Origin: Sphaerochaeta associata
Lineage (GTDB): Bacteria > Spirochaetota > Spirochaetia > Sphaerochaetales > Sphaerochaetaceae
Length of the DNA: 64,000 nt
Direction of reading: 5' to 3'
Assembly: GCF_022869165.1 (NCBI RefSeq)
Contig: NZ_CP094929.1
Coordinates: 3,348,001 to 3,412,000, forward strand
Within the stretch, counting starts at the first letter, position 1. Every line of letters begins with the position of its first letter. This document shows, one piece after another, positions 18,401-25,753 of this stretch. Below the pieces are notes generated by a model, which did no database searches, was not told the DNA's origin, and saw only the letters and a list, made by a program, of their open reading frames with translations. Position numbers and translations under genes: made by a program.

Positions 18401-18890
18401 CATGGTCAGCTCGATCAGGCCCTTCACCACCCAAAAGGGAGGTATCATGGCCTTTTTACAGCTCACCGACCGCAATGCAACCTTCGATGCAACCTTGTTC
18501 CCCAAGATTTTCGAGCAGTATCGTGACATGCTGCATGTCGATGGCATCTATGGATTTGTCGGTAAATTCGACAACTCCAGAGGCAATGATAAAATTTCCT
18601 ATCTGATTGAACAGATATTCGAGGATCCCAACCAGTTGGCCCCGATTGCCGTTTCGCGTTGCCACATTGAGTTGGAGAAGTCCTTTTGCAGTACTGAACA
18701 GATTTCCCATCTGAGGGACACCTGCCTCACCTATGGAGGTAGCTGCAGCGTCCTGCTCCACTTCAAGACCGAAGGGGAAAGCATGCCCCTGGTCGTCGAG
18801 TGCGGCCGAGAATTCTCGGTCCGGTACTGCGATGAGATTGAAACGGCGGTGAAGGAAAATCCCTCGGTGCTGAATATTTGGTTCGACTAA
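15423..18890 (+). CDS. dnaE: DNA polymerase III alpha subunit
   Basis: A 1155-residue replicative polymerase of normal DnaE1 length. The N-terminal PHP domain starts HLHNHTDFSLLDGA. The catalytic aspartates of the PolIIIA core are in PDFDIDFCFERR, preceded by GPGRGSGAGSLVAYSI. A tandem helix-hairpin-helix region follows, and an OB fold (IIAMVSSIRPFTTQKGGIMAFLQL) lies near residue 1000. It polymerises the chromosome as part of the holoenzyme. The start lies 20 nt beyond the FAD subunit stop; only a weak GAGCACGTGG-type SD is visible, so coupling to the upstream operon is possible. No residue of the known active site is missing. Confidence 0.95.
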   Translation: MSELESEIKVEQSRFVHLHNHTDFSLLDGAAPISRYMAKAKSLGMTSLAITDHGNMFGALRFYYAAKDAGINPIIGCEFYCNPPSHTERPAPGGRKPNQYHLILLAMNEKGYHNLMELNSISYTQGFYFKPRIDDELLVKYNEGLICLSACLGGEILQHLLNDQYDKAKQRALWFSSVFDDGRYYLEMQDHNLAEQKRTNPLLKQLSDETGIPLVCTNDIHYIEKDDANAQDLLLCVGTNSKKNDPDRMRFPNQEFYMKSEEQMTSLFSWCPEAVENTSRIAERCNLEIHLPGPLLPDFDVPRGFEGPAAYLRHLSHEGLKKRYKHVTEDLTKRLDYELDVIINMKFEGYFLIVMDYIQWAKQHDIPVGPGRGSGAGSLVAYSIEITDVDPIKYNLLFERFLNPERVSMPDFDIDFCFERRQEVINYVTEHYGTERVAQIATFGTLKAKAVVKDVARVLDIPFDESNNICKLIPDDPKMTLAKAFEQNKELVELEQKGGVYAELFDAARRLEGLNRHTSTHAAGVVIGKEELVNYVPLYRDAKTGAISTQYTMDLIEECGLVKMDFLGLKTLTLIKHTEDLIHKKDPNFTSTAIDEEDPKTFEMLCRGESTAVFQFESQGMQNILKEAKPSNIEDLVALNALYRPGPMAYIPQFINCKLGRQPITYANPELEEELKTTYGVIVYQEQVMKVAQIIAGYSLGSADILRRIMGKKKVAALEKEKVKFIAGAKALGRSEQHAAEIFEMLEPFAGYGFNKSHAVAYSVVAYQTAFLKANYPAEFWAANLTNEMNSPDKFSEYLQVAKDQGLEILPPSVNYSDKHFSVVDGKIVYGLAGIKNVGEGVVELLVQEREKSGPYKDLLDFLTRLEAKAMNTKLLESLIKAGAFDSMGTNRPTLLENLSDAIVYVQKRKEATAFGQISLFDEETEASMETFSMKPVEDWKLPEKLEMEKGLLGFYISGHPLDAFAQAINQRVTANTAHLETIGFNRPTNIIAMVSSIRPFTTQKGGIMAFLQLTDRNATFDATLFPKIFEQYRDMLHVDGIYGFVGKFDNSRGNDKISYLIEQIFEDPNQLAPIAVSRCHIELEKSFCSTEQISHLRDTCLTYGGSCSVLLHFKTEGESMPLVVECGREFSVRYCDEIETAVKENPSVLNIWFD

Positions 18891-18929
18891 TGGGAAAAAG
18901 TTCTGTATCTTGGACAGTGGAGGAACAAT

Positions 18930-19586
18930 ATGAACCAAACCTACTATGACAGCGGGGTTCCCATCCTACCGGCAGCATCCAATGTCTTCATGACCATTGC
19001 CTCGATTGCCGCTTCCCTGCTCTCCTTCTATTCGCTTCTGATCTGGCTCAGGATTGTTCTTACGTGGATCCGCATCCCCGGCCAGTTGCAGGAGAATCCG
19101 CTCGCCGCCCTTCTGGGCAAAATCGTCGACCCCTACCTCGCGTGGTTCAGGGGGATCAGCAGCCTTAGGCGAAGTCGGTTGGACCTCACCCCGCTCGTGG
19201 CCCTTGCAGTCCTTTCGGTGGTCCAGTCGATGCTTCGCCTCTATGGGTCCTACGGCAGCTTGACGGTGGGCATGGTCGTTGCCTTGGTGCTGCAGACGCT
19301 CTGGTCCTACCTGCTCAGCCCCGTCTTCTGGTTCTTGATCATCCTCTTGGGCATACGCCTTGTTTTCTGTTACAAGCGCAGCCCGGGAGTCATCGGGTAC
19401 ATCTCCATGCTCGATTCCATGATCGGCGGAGTACTGAACTGGGTGCAGAACCTCTTCTATCCCAAAAAGTCAATCAACGACCGACAGCTGATCATCACAA
19501 GTCTGGTCTTCTTCATCGCCGCCTATATCGGATCTTCTCTGCTGCTGCGTTTCATGGTGGGATTCTTCGCCAAGCTCGGATTCTGA
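18930..19586 (+). CDS. YggT-family integral membrane protein
   Basis: A 218-residue protein with two YggT-like blocks of paired membrane helices. The first, around residues 25-75, has LLIWLRIVLTWI followed by VDPYLAWFRG, the typical YggT ending. The second, about residues 115-215, is less regular. YggT proteins are linked to osmotic stress and membrane organisation, but the molecular role is unclear. An SD GGAGG precedes the ATG at 18930. The next gene, recG, starts 4 nt after the stop, so the two are co-transcribed, probably with dnaE as well. Confidence 0.75.
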   Translation: MNQTYYDSGVPILPAASNVFMTIASIAASLLSFYSLLIWLRIVLTWIRIPGQLQENPLAALLGKIVDPYLAWFRGISSLRRSRLDLTPLVALAVLSVVQSMLRLYGSYGSLTVGMVVALVLQTLWSYLLSPVFWFLIILLGIRLVFCYKRSPGVIGYISMLDSMIGGVLNWVQNLFYPKKSINDRQLIITSLVFFIAAYIGSSLLLRFMVGFFAKLGF

Positions 19587-19589
19587 TCC

Positions 19590-21677
19590 ATGGCGTACGT
19601 CCGCGGCCTGAAAACCAGTATTACCGAACTCGGTGGAGTCGGGCCTGCCGCAAAGGCAGGCTATGCCGAACTTGGCATCACCACCTACAGCGACCTGCTC
19701 CTGCTCTCCCCCAGATCCTGGGAGGATCGCAGTGAAGTACACCCGCTGGGTTTGGTTGAAGACTCCCAGATGGCCAATACCCTGGTCGAGGTGCTCTCCC
19801 ACTCCTATTTTGGCATGAGAACGGGCAAAAAGCGGACCTTGAAGATTATTGTCCGCGATGTCTCAGGACTCGGGGACGGCCGGCTCAGCCTGTTGTGTTT
19901 CGGACGCAACTTTCTGGAAAAAACCATCAAGGTCGGGCGGATCTATTACTTGTACGGCAGCGTCAACCGCAACCGTGGCGAGCTGCAATGCTCCCAATTT
20001 GAACTCTATCCGGCCACCGAGGATGGCGATTTCCCCAAACAGTTCGGACAGATCCTTCCCATCTATCCCCTGCGCGGCTCGCTGAGCCAGCGTCTTATCA
20101 GAGCAAACATCAAGGCAGTGCTGGCAACTGTCGACAGATTTGAACAGGAGCTGCCCACCTCCCTGCGCGAACGGTACCACCTCATGGATACCGACCAGGC
20201 AATCAGAACCTACCACTTCCCCCCCTCGGTGGAAATCCTGCACCAAGCACGCAGGACCCTGGCCCTGACCGAGCTTTTCTACCTGCAGCTGGTGACCAGA
20301 AGGCATAAAAGCCTGGAACAACGCAGTGCACGGACTGGGCCGAGCATTCCCACCAAGCTGGAGTTGAAGTGCATCGAAACACTGCCCTTCAGCCTGACGG
20401 TCGACCAGCTGGCCAGCCTGAAGGAAATCCGCAAGGACCTGGACAGTGATGTCCCCATGAACCGACTGTTGCAAGGCGATGTCGGCAGCGGAAAGACCTT
20501 GGTGGCTTGGATCAGCGCCCTGCACGTCCTCTCCCAGGGAGCTCAGGTGGCCTTCATGGCCCCCACCGAACTTTTAGCCCGACAGCATGCAGAATCGGGG
20601 GCTGCATTGTTGGAAAAACTTGGAATCAGACTGGCCTTTTTGACCGGTTCGGTCAAAAACAAGGAACGCAGGCTCCTGCTTGAGGCCATCAAAGACGGAG
20701 AAGTCGATATCATCATCGGCACCCACGCCCTCTTCTCGGCCGAGGTTGTCTTTCGCAACCTCAGGTATGTCATCATCGACGAGCAACACAGATTTGGAGT
20801 CGAACAGCGCCTTGCCCTTCTGGAGAAAGCCCAAGTTCCCGACCTGCTGCTCATGACCGCCACCCCGATTCCCCGCACCCTTTCGCTGACCGTATTCGGA
20901 AATCTCAACGTTTCCACCCTCAAGACCATGCCGGCCGGCCGCAAGCCGGTCATCACCCATCTGGTCAATGAGCAGAGCCGCAAGCGCATGTACCAGGCGG
21001 TGGGGGTCGAGTTCCAACGGGGGCACCAGGCGTATTTCGTCTACCCGCGCATCGATGACAGCGGCGAGAGCGACCTTCGCGATGTCACAAACATGTACGA
21101 ATTCCTCAAGGATGAATACCCTGCCGTCCCCTCGGCCTTGATCCACAGCAAGCTTGATGAGGAGGAGAAGGTCCGTATCCTCAAGGAGTATCAGGCAGGC
21201 AGGCTCTCCTACCTGGTATCCACCAGTGTGGTCGAGGTCGGAATCGACATCCCCAATGCCACGTGCATGGTCATCGAGCATGCCGACCGCTTCGGACTTT
21301 CGGCGCTGCACCAGCTGCGTGGACGTGTCGGACGATCGGAGCTGCAGTCCTACTGTTTTCTAGTCTTCGGAAATGACCTGACCGATGAGGCGAAACAACG
21401 ATTGAAGGTGATGAAAGAGTCCAACGACGGCTTCTTCATCGCCGAGCAGGACCTGCTCATCCGAGGACCGGGCGAGATAACGGGCACAAGACAGTCGGGC
21501 TACCTCAAGCTCATCTATGCTTCGCTGACCGACGACCTGCCGCTTATCGAGATAGCCAGAAACGAAGCAGATCTCCTGTTGGAGCACGATCCGGGGTTGC
21601 TGTTGGTCGAGCATGAACCGATCAGGGCCGTCCTTGCCAATGCCCCTCCCTTTGAAGAAGAGCACAAAGAGGCATGA
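19590..21677 (+). CDS. recG: ATP-dependent DNA helicase RecG
   Basis: A 695-residue RecG of normal length that drives branch migration and fork reversal. The N-terminal wedge/OB domain covers residues to about 250. Walker A is GDVGSGKTLVAW, the DExH motif is IIDEQHRFGVEQR, motif III is TATPIPRTLSLT, and motif VI is LHQLRGRVGRSELQSYCFL followed by the C-terminal helical hairpin region. It lies 4 nt after the YggT gene. Its stop is followed by a promoter for rsmD. Identification is secure. Confidence 0.95.
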   Translation: MAYVRGLKTSITELGGVGPAAKAGYAELGITTYSDLLLLSPRSWEDRSEVHPLGLVEDSQMANTLVEVLSHSYFGMRTGKKRTLKIIVRDVSGLGDGRLSLLCFGRNFLEKTIKVGRIYYLYGSVNRNRGELQCSQFELYPATEDGDFPKQFGQILPIYPLRGSLSQRLIRANIKAVLATVDRFEQELPTSLRERYHLMDTDQAIRTYHFPPSVEILHQARRTLALTELFYLQLVTRRHKSLEQRSARTGPSIPTKLELKCIETLPFSLTVDQLASLKEIRKDLDSDVPMNRLLQGDVGSGKTLVAWISALHVLSQGAQVAFMAPTELLARQHAESGAALLEKLGIRLAFLTGSVKNKERRLLLEAIKDGEVDIIIGTHALFSAEVVFRNLRYVIIDEQHRFGVEQRLALLEKAQVPDLLLMTATPIPRTLSLTVFGNLNVSTLKTMPAGRKPVITHLVNEQSRKRMYQAVGVEFQRGHQAYFVYPRIDDSGESDLRDVTNMYEFLKDEYPAVPSALIHSKLDEEEKVRILKEYQAGRLSYLVSTSVVEVGIDIPNATCMVIEHADRFGLSALHQLRGRVGRSELQSYCFLVFGNDLTDEAKQRLKVMKESNDGFFIAEQDLLIRGPGEITGTRQSGYLKLIYASLTDDLPLIEIARNEADLLLEHDPGLLLVEHEPIRAVLANAPPFEEEHKEA

Positions 21678-21686
21678 AACGGCAAC

Positions 21687-21715
21687 TTGCACAAGTGTGC
21701 TCAGGTTACTATCAT
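21687..21715 (+). promoter_or_regulatory. rsmD promoter
   Basis: TTGCAC (21687-21692), 17-nt spacer, TATCAT (21710-21715), then an SD-like GGAGCGAGGTG before the ATG at 21736. Confidence 0.5.
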
Positions 21716-21735
21716 CAAGGAGCGAGGTGAAACGT

Positions 21736-22299
21736 ATGCGCATAACCGGAGGAATCTATCGCGGAAGGACAGTTGCCTGTCCCCCGGGAATCATAAGACC
21801 TGCAATGGACATGATGAGGGAGTCGCTGTTCTCAATCCTGGGAAACCTGGAGGGAAAGAGCTGGCTGGACCTGTTCACCGGCAGCGGTTGCGTCGGTATC
21901 GAAGCTGCAAGCCGGGGAGCGGCTCCTGTGCATCTGGTGGAGAAGGACCGGCTCAAGAAATCCACCATCATAGAGAACATCAGTATGGTGGAGAGCGAGA
22001 TCACTCTTTTCATGGCGGATGTCCATCGATTCATCCCAACCGCCAAGCGTCAGTACGACATCGTCTACGCCGATCCTCCATTCCCCATGCAGGGAAAGGT
22101 CGGACTCGCCCAATCGGTGGACAAGCAGAAGCTGCTCTCCGATGGAGGGCTTTTCATCATCCACTACCCCTCCGAGGAAAAAGGCCAGTGGCCCGAGCAG
22201 GTGGGGAACCTGGTTTGCTACGACCAGCGTAAATACGGCAGAAGCACCCTTCGTTTCTATAAGAATACCCAAAATGCGGGAGAACAGCATGAAATCTGA
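21736..22299 (+). CDS. rsmD: 16S rRNA (guanine(966)-N2)-methyltransferase RsmD
   Basis: A 187-residue SAM-dependent methyltransferase that modifies G966 of 16S rRNA in the small subunit. It starts MRITGGIYRGR, typical of RsmD. It has RPAMDMMRESLFSIL, the SAM loop LDLFTGSGCVGIEAASRG, and the catalytic DPPFP motif (family DPPY/F). The ATG at 21736 was chosen for the conserved N-terminus and the SD; an upstream in-frame ATG would add residues unlike the family. The thioesterase start codon lies inside the last 11 nt of this gene. Confidence 0.92.
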   Translation: MRITGGIYRGRTVACPPGIIRPAMDMMRESLFSILGNLEGKSWLDLFTGSGCVGIEAASRGAAPVHLVEKDRLKKSTIIENISMVESEITLFMADVHRFIPTAKRQYDIVYADPPFPMQGKVGLAQSVDKQKLLSDGGLFIIHYPSEEKGQWPEQVGNLVCYDQRKYGRSTLRFYKNTQNAGEQHEI

Positions 22300-23113
22300 C
22301 CTTGTCCTGATCGATGAAAACAACATAGCACACAGCACATTCACCACGTACAGCTATGAGACGGATTGTTTCTCTGAAGCCCGATTGGCTTTTTATTTCC
22401 AGATTGTACAGGAGGCGGCGGGCATGCATGCAGCGATGCGCGGCTGCTCGATTCCCGATTTGCATAAGGAAGGAAAGACGTGGGTCATCACCCGCAGCAG
22501 CATGGAGATCGAGCGATATACCTGCTGGCCCGAGGTGATCAAGGTCCAGACCTGGGCGCAGGAGCCGATCAGGCTGCACCTCCCTCGTGTGGTCAAGGGC
22601 TTTGATGGTGCAGGCAATCCGCTTTTTACCGCCAAGACCCATTGGGCCATCATCGACCTGGACAATGGCAGACCTCTGAGGCCCATGGATATGTCACTGC
22701 GTATCGGACTTCCCCCCGCCGATGATGAAATGCATCGGCTGGACATGACGCTCCCCAGGAGGCAGGAAGACGAGAGCCTTGAGCTGCTGTGCACCTTCAA
22801 ACCGATCATTGCATATCTGGATACCGACCGGAACCTTCACGTGAACAACATCTCATACCTCAACTGGGCTCTGGAAAGCCTTCCTTCGGCGTTCCGCAAC
22901 CGCTGTAAGGTCTCATCGGTCGATGTATCCTATCTCAGGCAGACATTCCTTGAGGATGATTTGATTGTCTCCACCTATGCTCCCCGGAAAGAAGCCCTGT
23001 TCAGTGATGAACCGACACTGCAGCATACGATCGTGCGCAAGGAGAAGGATGGAACATCCACCTCGGTGTGGCAGGGAACGACAACCTGGAAACGAAGGGA
23101 AGAACTCAGATAA
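22289..23113 (+). CDS. Acyl-ACP thioesterase-like protein (FatA/FAT family)
   Basis: A 274-residue double-hotdog protein resembling bacterial acyl-ACP thioesterases. The first hotdog has FSEARLAFYFQIVQEAAGMHA. The second has the conserved DTDRNLHVNNISYLNWALE segment, the family's catalytic Asp/Asn-His-rich loop. It would release fatty acids from acyl carrier protein in the cytoplasm. The ATG at 22289 was preferred over one 15 nt upstream because GGGAG lies at the right spacing. It overlaps rsmD by 11 nt and the convergent glycosidase-like gene by 8 nt. Substrate chain length is unknown. Confidence 0.8.
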   Translation: MKSDLVLIDENNIAHSTFTTYSYETDCFSEARLAFYFQIVQEAAGMHAAMRGCSIPDLHKEGKTWVITRSSMEIERYTCWPEVIKVQTWAQEPIRLHLPRVVKGFDGAGNPLFTAKTHWAIIDLDNGRPLRPMDMSLRIGLPPADDEMHRLDMTLPRRQEDESLELLCTFKPIIAYLDTDRNLHVNNISYLNWALESLPSAFRNRCKVSSVDVSYLRQTFLEDDLIVSTYAPRKEALFSDEPTLQHTIVRKEKDGTSTSVWQGTTTWKRREELR

Positions 23114-24122
23114 AGACTTTGCGAAGCGTGGGATCCTTGCCCAGCAACAAGCCTATGGACTCACGAACAAGGAAGAGGCCGTTCTTGGAGTTGGCGCTGT
23201 AATAGCAGTACCAGCAGCCCTCCTCACTCTTGTAATGCACATCACAACCGACGATATAGCGGCTCGCCCAACCCGATTGGGGGGGGACGAGCACCGGGGA
23301 GCGGAACGAGGGCTTGAAAACAAGCCCGTCGGTACTTTCCAGTTGCAACAGCATGCTGGTGGTCTTCGCCCGCTTCTTGTCCCAGTACATGGCACACTCA
23401 AAGCCTACATACCCGTCATCGGTCTTCACCACCTTGATGCTTCCCACCGCCATGTTTCGATAGGGGTCGTCGGCATAGGGTGAGAGCAGAGGCTCCCCCT
23501 CGTTGGCCAAGGCATACGGACCCTCCAAATTGCTTGAAAGAGCCATTGCGAAGTGTCTGCTTGTCTTTTGCTTGGTATCGGGGAGCAACAGGTGCGAGGC
23601 GCCGAAGTAGAGGCGGTAGCCCTGCTCCGTCTTGATGAGCTGGGGACGGGAGATGCGCGGTTTCTTCAACCCATCCTTGGCAAAGGGAACCGTTCGGCTG
23701 TCCAGAAGGATTTTGGGTTCACTGAACAGAATCAGGTCGGTCGAGGAACGCATTTCAAAGCGGCTGTAGGTTATCTTCTCCTGCTCCCTTCGTCTGAACC
23801 GTCCTTTTCGGATGGGAGGCAGGGAGGCATTGTGCTTCTCATACATCAGGTAGTAGATGCCGTCCTCATGGTATATGAAGGGGGAATGGCCCCTGAGCTC
23901 GATCATCTTCTTGGGCTCCCAACTGATCCCGTTCTCACTGATGAAGTGCTCGATTCCCACCCAGGTGTGGCCGAACAGATGCCATTTGCCGTCCGGGCTC
24001 TCCTCGGGGAACAGGAAGCATGGATCGCAGAGCCGGCTCATATACCACTGGCTGCGAATGACAGGCTCATCGCTGAACGGATACCACGAGATTTTCGAAA
24101 AGGTGGAGAGGGAGAGGGCCAT
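23106..24122 (-). CDS. Five-bladed beta-propeller glycoside-hydrolase-like protein
   Basis: A 338-residue protein without a signal peptide, so cytoplasmic. Repeated W/Y-rich segments such as GKWHLFGHTWVGIEHFISENGISW, HSPFIYHEDGIYYLMYEKHN and RPQLIKTEQGYRLYFGAS fit the five-bladed propeller of GH43/GH130/GH32 families. Acidic residues at blade edges could be catalytic, but I cannot assign a family with certainty. It is last in a minus-strand operon after lspA and a small membrane protein. A glycan-related role is inference from fold only. Confidence 0.55.
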   Translation of the reverse strand: MALSLSTFSKISWYPFSDEPVIRSQWYMSRLCDPCFLFPEESPDGKWHLFGHTWVGIEHFISENGISWEPKKMIELRGHSPFIYHEDGIYYLMYEKHNASLPPIRKGRFRRREQEKITYSRFEMRSSTDLILFSEPKILLDSRTVPFAKDGLKKPRISRPQLIKTEQGYRLYFGASHLLLPDTKQKTSRHFAMALSSNLEGPYALANEGEPLLSPYADDPYRNMAVGSIKVVKTDDGYVGFECAMYWDKKRAKTTSMLLQLESTDGLVFKPSFRSPVLVPPQSGWASRYIVGCDVHYKSEEGCWYCYYSANSKNGLFLVRESIGLLLGKDPTLRKVFI

Positions 24123-24127
24123 CGGAC

Positions 24128-24415
24128 CTACTCCTGCTTGCGCTTATTGGGTCGGCGTCCACCCCAAAGCGGACTGAGGTTCTGCTCGAGGTTGAACTTC
24201 TTGTTCATCCACTTGATGATCTTGGAGTAGACAAAGAAACTCCCACCGATGCTCACGACAAACGTCAGGCCCAGCCACATCGGGATCAAGGAGCTGTTGG
24301 GGTCGACGAACCGGGTGATCAGGATGAAACAGACGATGAAGAGAATCATCATCAACAGGATGTTCAATACGGTGGCAGCCAACATGAACCAGAGGGTATT
24401 CGATTTCTTAGACAT
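24128..24415 (-). CDS. Small two-helix membrane protein, unknown function
   Basis: A 95-residue protein with two hydrophobic helices (about residues 9-32 and 43-63) and a basic C-terminus ending RRPNKRKQE. I do not recognise a family. The ATG at 24415 was chosen because it gives MSKKSNTLWF, a plausible membrane-protein N-terminus, and overlaps the lspA stop by 8 nt. It is followed 5 nt later by the propeller glycosidase-like gene. Small membrane proteins of this type beside lspA are seen in other spirochaetes, but their role is not known to me. Confidence 0.6.
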   Translation of the reverse strand: MSKKSNTLWFMLAATVLNILLMMILFIVCFILITRFVDPNSSLIPMWLGLTFVVSIGGSFFVYSKIIKWMNKKFNLEQNLSPLWGGRRPNKRKQE

Positions 24416-24935
24416 GCTTTCCTTCCTTGGATTCCGAACGCTCGAACAGAATGCTGGCCGCAAGCAGGATGCCGCTGATGACCAGGGAGGCATCAGCTAT
24501 ATTCCAGGTCGGCCAACGTTCAAAGCCCAGAAATCCATAGACTTTGACGCTGATGAAATCCACCACCCTGAAGCTTCGGAAAATCCGGTCGATCAGGTTG
24601 CCGATGCCTCCACCCAGAAACAAGGCGAGCACCCAACGGTGGAATGAACTGAGTATGAAACGTTTGGAAAAAAACACCACGCACACGGCGATGACCAAAA
24701 GCACGGGGACAATGATGAAAAACAGCAGCTTGACGGCCAAGGGCAGACTGTCGCCCATACTGAAGGCAATGGCGGTATTACGCACATGGACGATAGCGAG
24801 AAAGTCACCCCAATACTGATAACCGACGGTGTTTTCTGCAATATGACGAACTATCCAAGCCTTGGAAAGCTGGTCTGCAAGGATAACACAAGCTGTAAGC
24901 AATAATGGCAGGTAGCTTCGTTTGTTCTGTCCCAT
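24408..24935 (-). CDS. lspA: Lipoprotein signal peptidase (signal peptidase II)
   Basis: A 175-residue inner-membrane aspartic protease with four membrane helices that removes signal peptides from prolipoproteins. Conserved motifs are ILADQLSKAW, VRNTAIAFSMG, GGGIGNLIDRIF (first catalytic aspartate) and WNIADASLVISG (second catalytic aspartate). The ATG at 24935 lies 7 nt after a TATAGT -10 box with no SD, so a leaderless transcript is predicted. An upstream in-frame ATG would extend into the NIF3 gene and the promoter. Identification is secure. Confidence 0.93.
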   Translation of the reverse strand: MGQNKRSYLPLLLTACVILADQLSKAWIVRHIAENTVGYQYWGDFLAIVHVRNTAIAFSMGDSLPLAVKLLFFIIVPVLLVIAVCVVFFSKRFILSSFHRWVLALFLGGGIGNLIDRIFRSFRVVDFISVKVYGFLGFERWPTWNIADASLVISGILLAASILFERSESKEGKHV

Positions 24936-24942
24936 AGTGCTG

Positions 24943-24971
24943 ACTATACTATAACCCGGTTGGGTTGGCAA
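24943..24971 (-). promoter_or_regulatory. lspA promoter, predicted leaderless
   Basis: Minus strand TTGCCA (24966-24971), 17-nt spacer, TATAGT (24943-24948), 7 nt to ATG. The -35 lies inside the end of the NIF3 gene. Confidence 0.65.
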
Positions 24972-25701
24972 CAAAGACAACGTTAAGTGAGAAGGTCTCA
25001 CGGATGTGTTCCATGAGCGCCAAAGGTCCGAACGTCTCGGTCACATAATGCCCCCCGGCGATCACCGTAATCCCGCCTTCGGCGGCATCGTGATAATACT
25101 GGTGCTCAAACTCTCCGGTTATAAAGCAGTCAAGGCCATCCGAAAGAGCTGCGAGCACATCCGAGCTCGCACCCCCGCTTACGATTCCCACTCGGTGTAT
25201 CACCTCATCACCGAATGGAAGGATCAGGGGGTTCTTGAATCCCAACCTGGCTGATATCCACTCTGCACTCCGACCATCGGCCAGCGTACCCTTGAAGCCC
25301 AGCATCCGGCCCTTGTGCTCTGCAAAGCCTTGGATGTCCTGCAGCCCCAGCTTTCTTGCAATGGTAATGTTGTTACCCACCTCGCTGTGGGCGTCAAGTG
25401 GAAGGTGGGCCGCATATACATCCAGATTTCCCTCAATGAGCGTCTTCAGCCTGGTGTAGTGAGGCCCGCACACGGCAAGCGGCTGTCCCCAGAACAGGCC
25501 GTGATGAACCACCAGCAGGTCTGCACCCGCCTCTATTGCCCCCTCGAATACGGCCTGACAGGCGTCCACGGCAAAAGCGACGGTATGCACCTCGCGATCG
25601 AGGGGCCCTACAACCAGGGAATTCATTGAGCGATCAATACCCTCAAACGAGGCAACTTCCAGATATGCATCAAGATAGGTGACCAGTTCACTACGTTTCA
25701 T
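24949..25701 (-). CDS. NIF3/YbgI-family dinuclear metal protein
   Basis: A 250-residue NIF3-family protein (GTP cyclohydrolase 1 type 2 homologue in some databases). Metal-binding motifs are present: LLVVHHGLFWG (HHG), AAHLPLDAHSEVGNN (HxxxD/H) and the C-terminal VIAGGHYVTETFGPLAL (GH...E). The fold is a toroidal hexamer binding two metals; the physiological substrate is not settled. The ATG at 25701 is 6 nt from a TATACT -10 box. The next ATG upstream abuts the -10 box and could not be translated from that promoter. It is divergent from the LonB-like protease, and the two leaderless promoters share 52 bp. Confidence 0.82.
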   Translation of the reverse strand: MKRSELVTYLDAYLEVASFEGIDRSMNSLVVGPLDREVHTVAFAVDACQAVFEGAIEAGADLLVVHHGLFWGQPLAVCGPHYTRLKTLIEGNLDVYAAHLPLDAHSEVGNNITIARKLGLQDIQGFAEHKGRMLGFKGTLADGRSAEWISARLGFKNPLILPFGDEVIHRVGIVSGGASSDVLAALSDGLDCFITGEFEHQYYHDAAEGGITVIAGGHYVTETFGPLALMEHIRETFSLNVVFVANPTGL

Positions 25702-25707
25702 AGCCAT

Positions 25708-25747
25708 AGTATAAAGAGTTGACACCTTTTGTTCCACCACCTATAGT
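25708..25747. promoter_or_regulatory. Divergent leaderless promoters for NIF3 and LonB-like genes
   Basis: Plus strand: TTGACA (25719-25724), 17-nt spacer, TATAGT (25742-25747), 6 nt to ATG 25754. Minus strand: -10 TATACT (25708-25713), 6 nt to ATG 25701, with a weak -35. Neither gene has an SD sequence. Confidence 0.7.
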
Positions 25748-25753
25748 TCGAGC

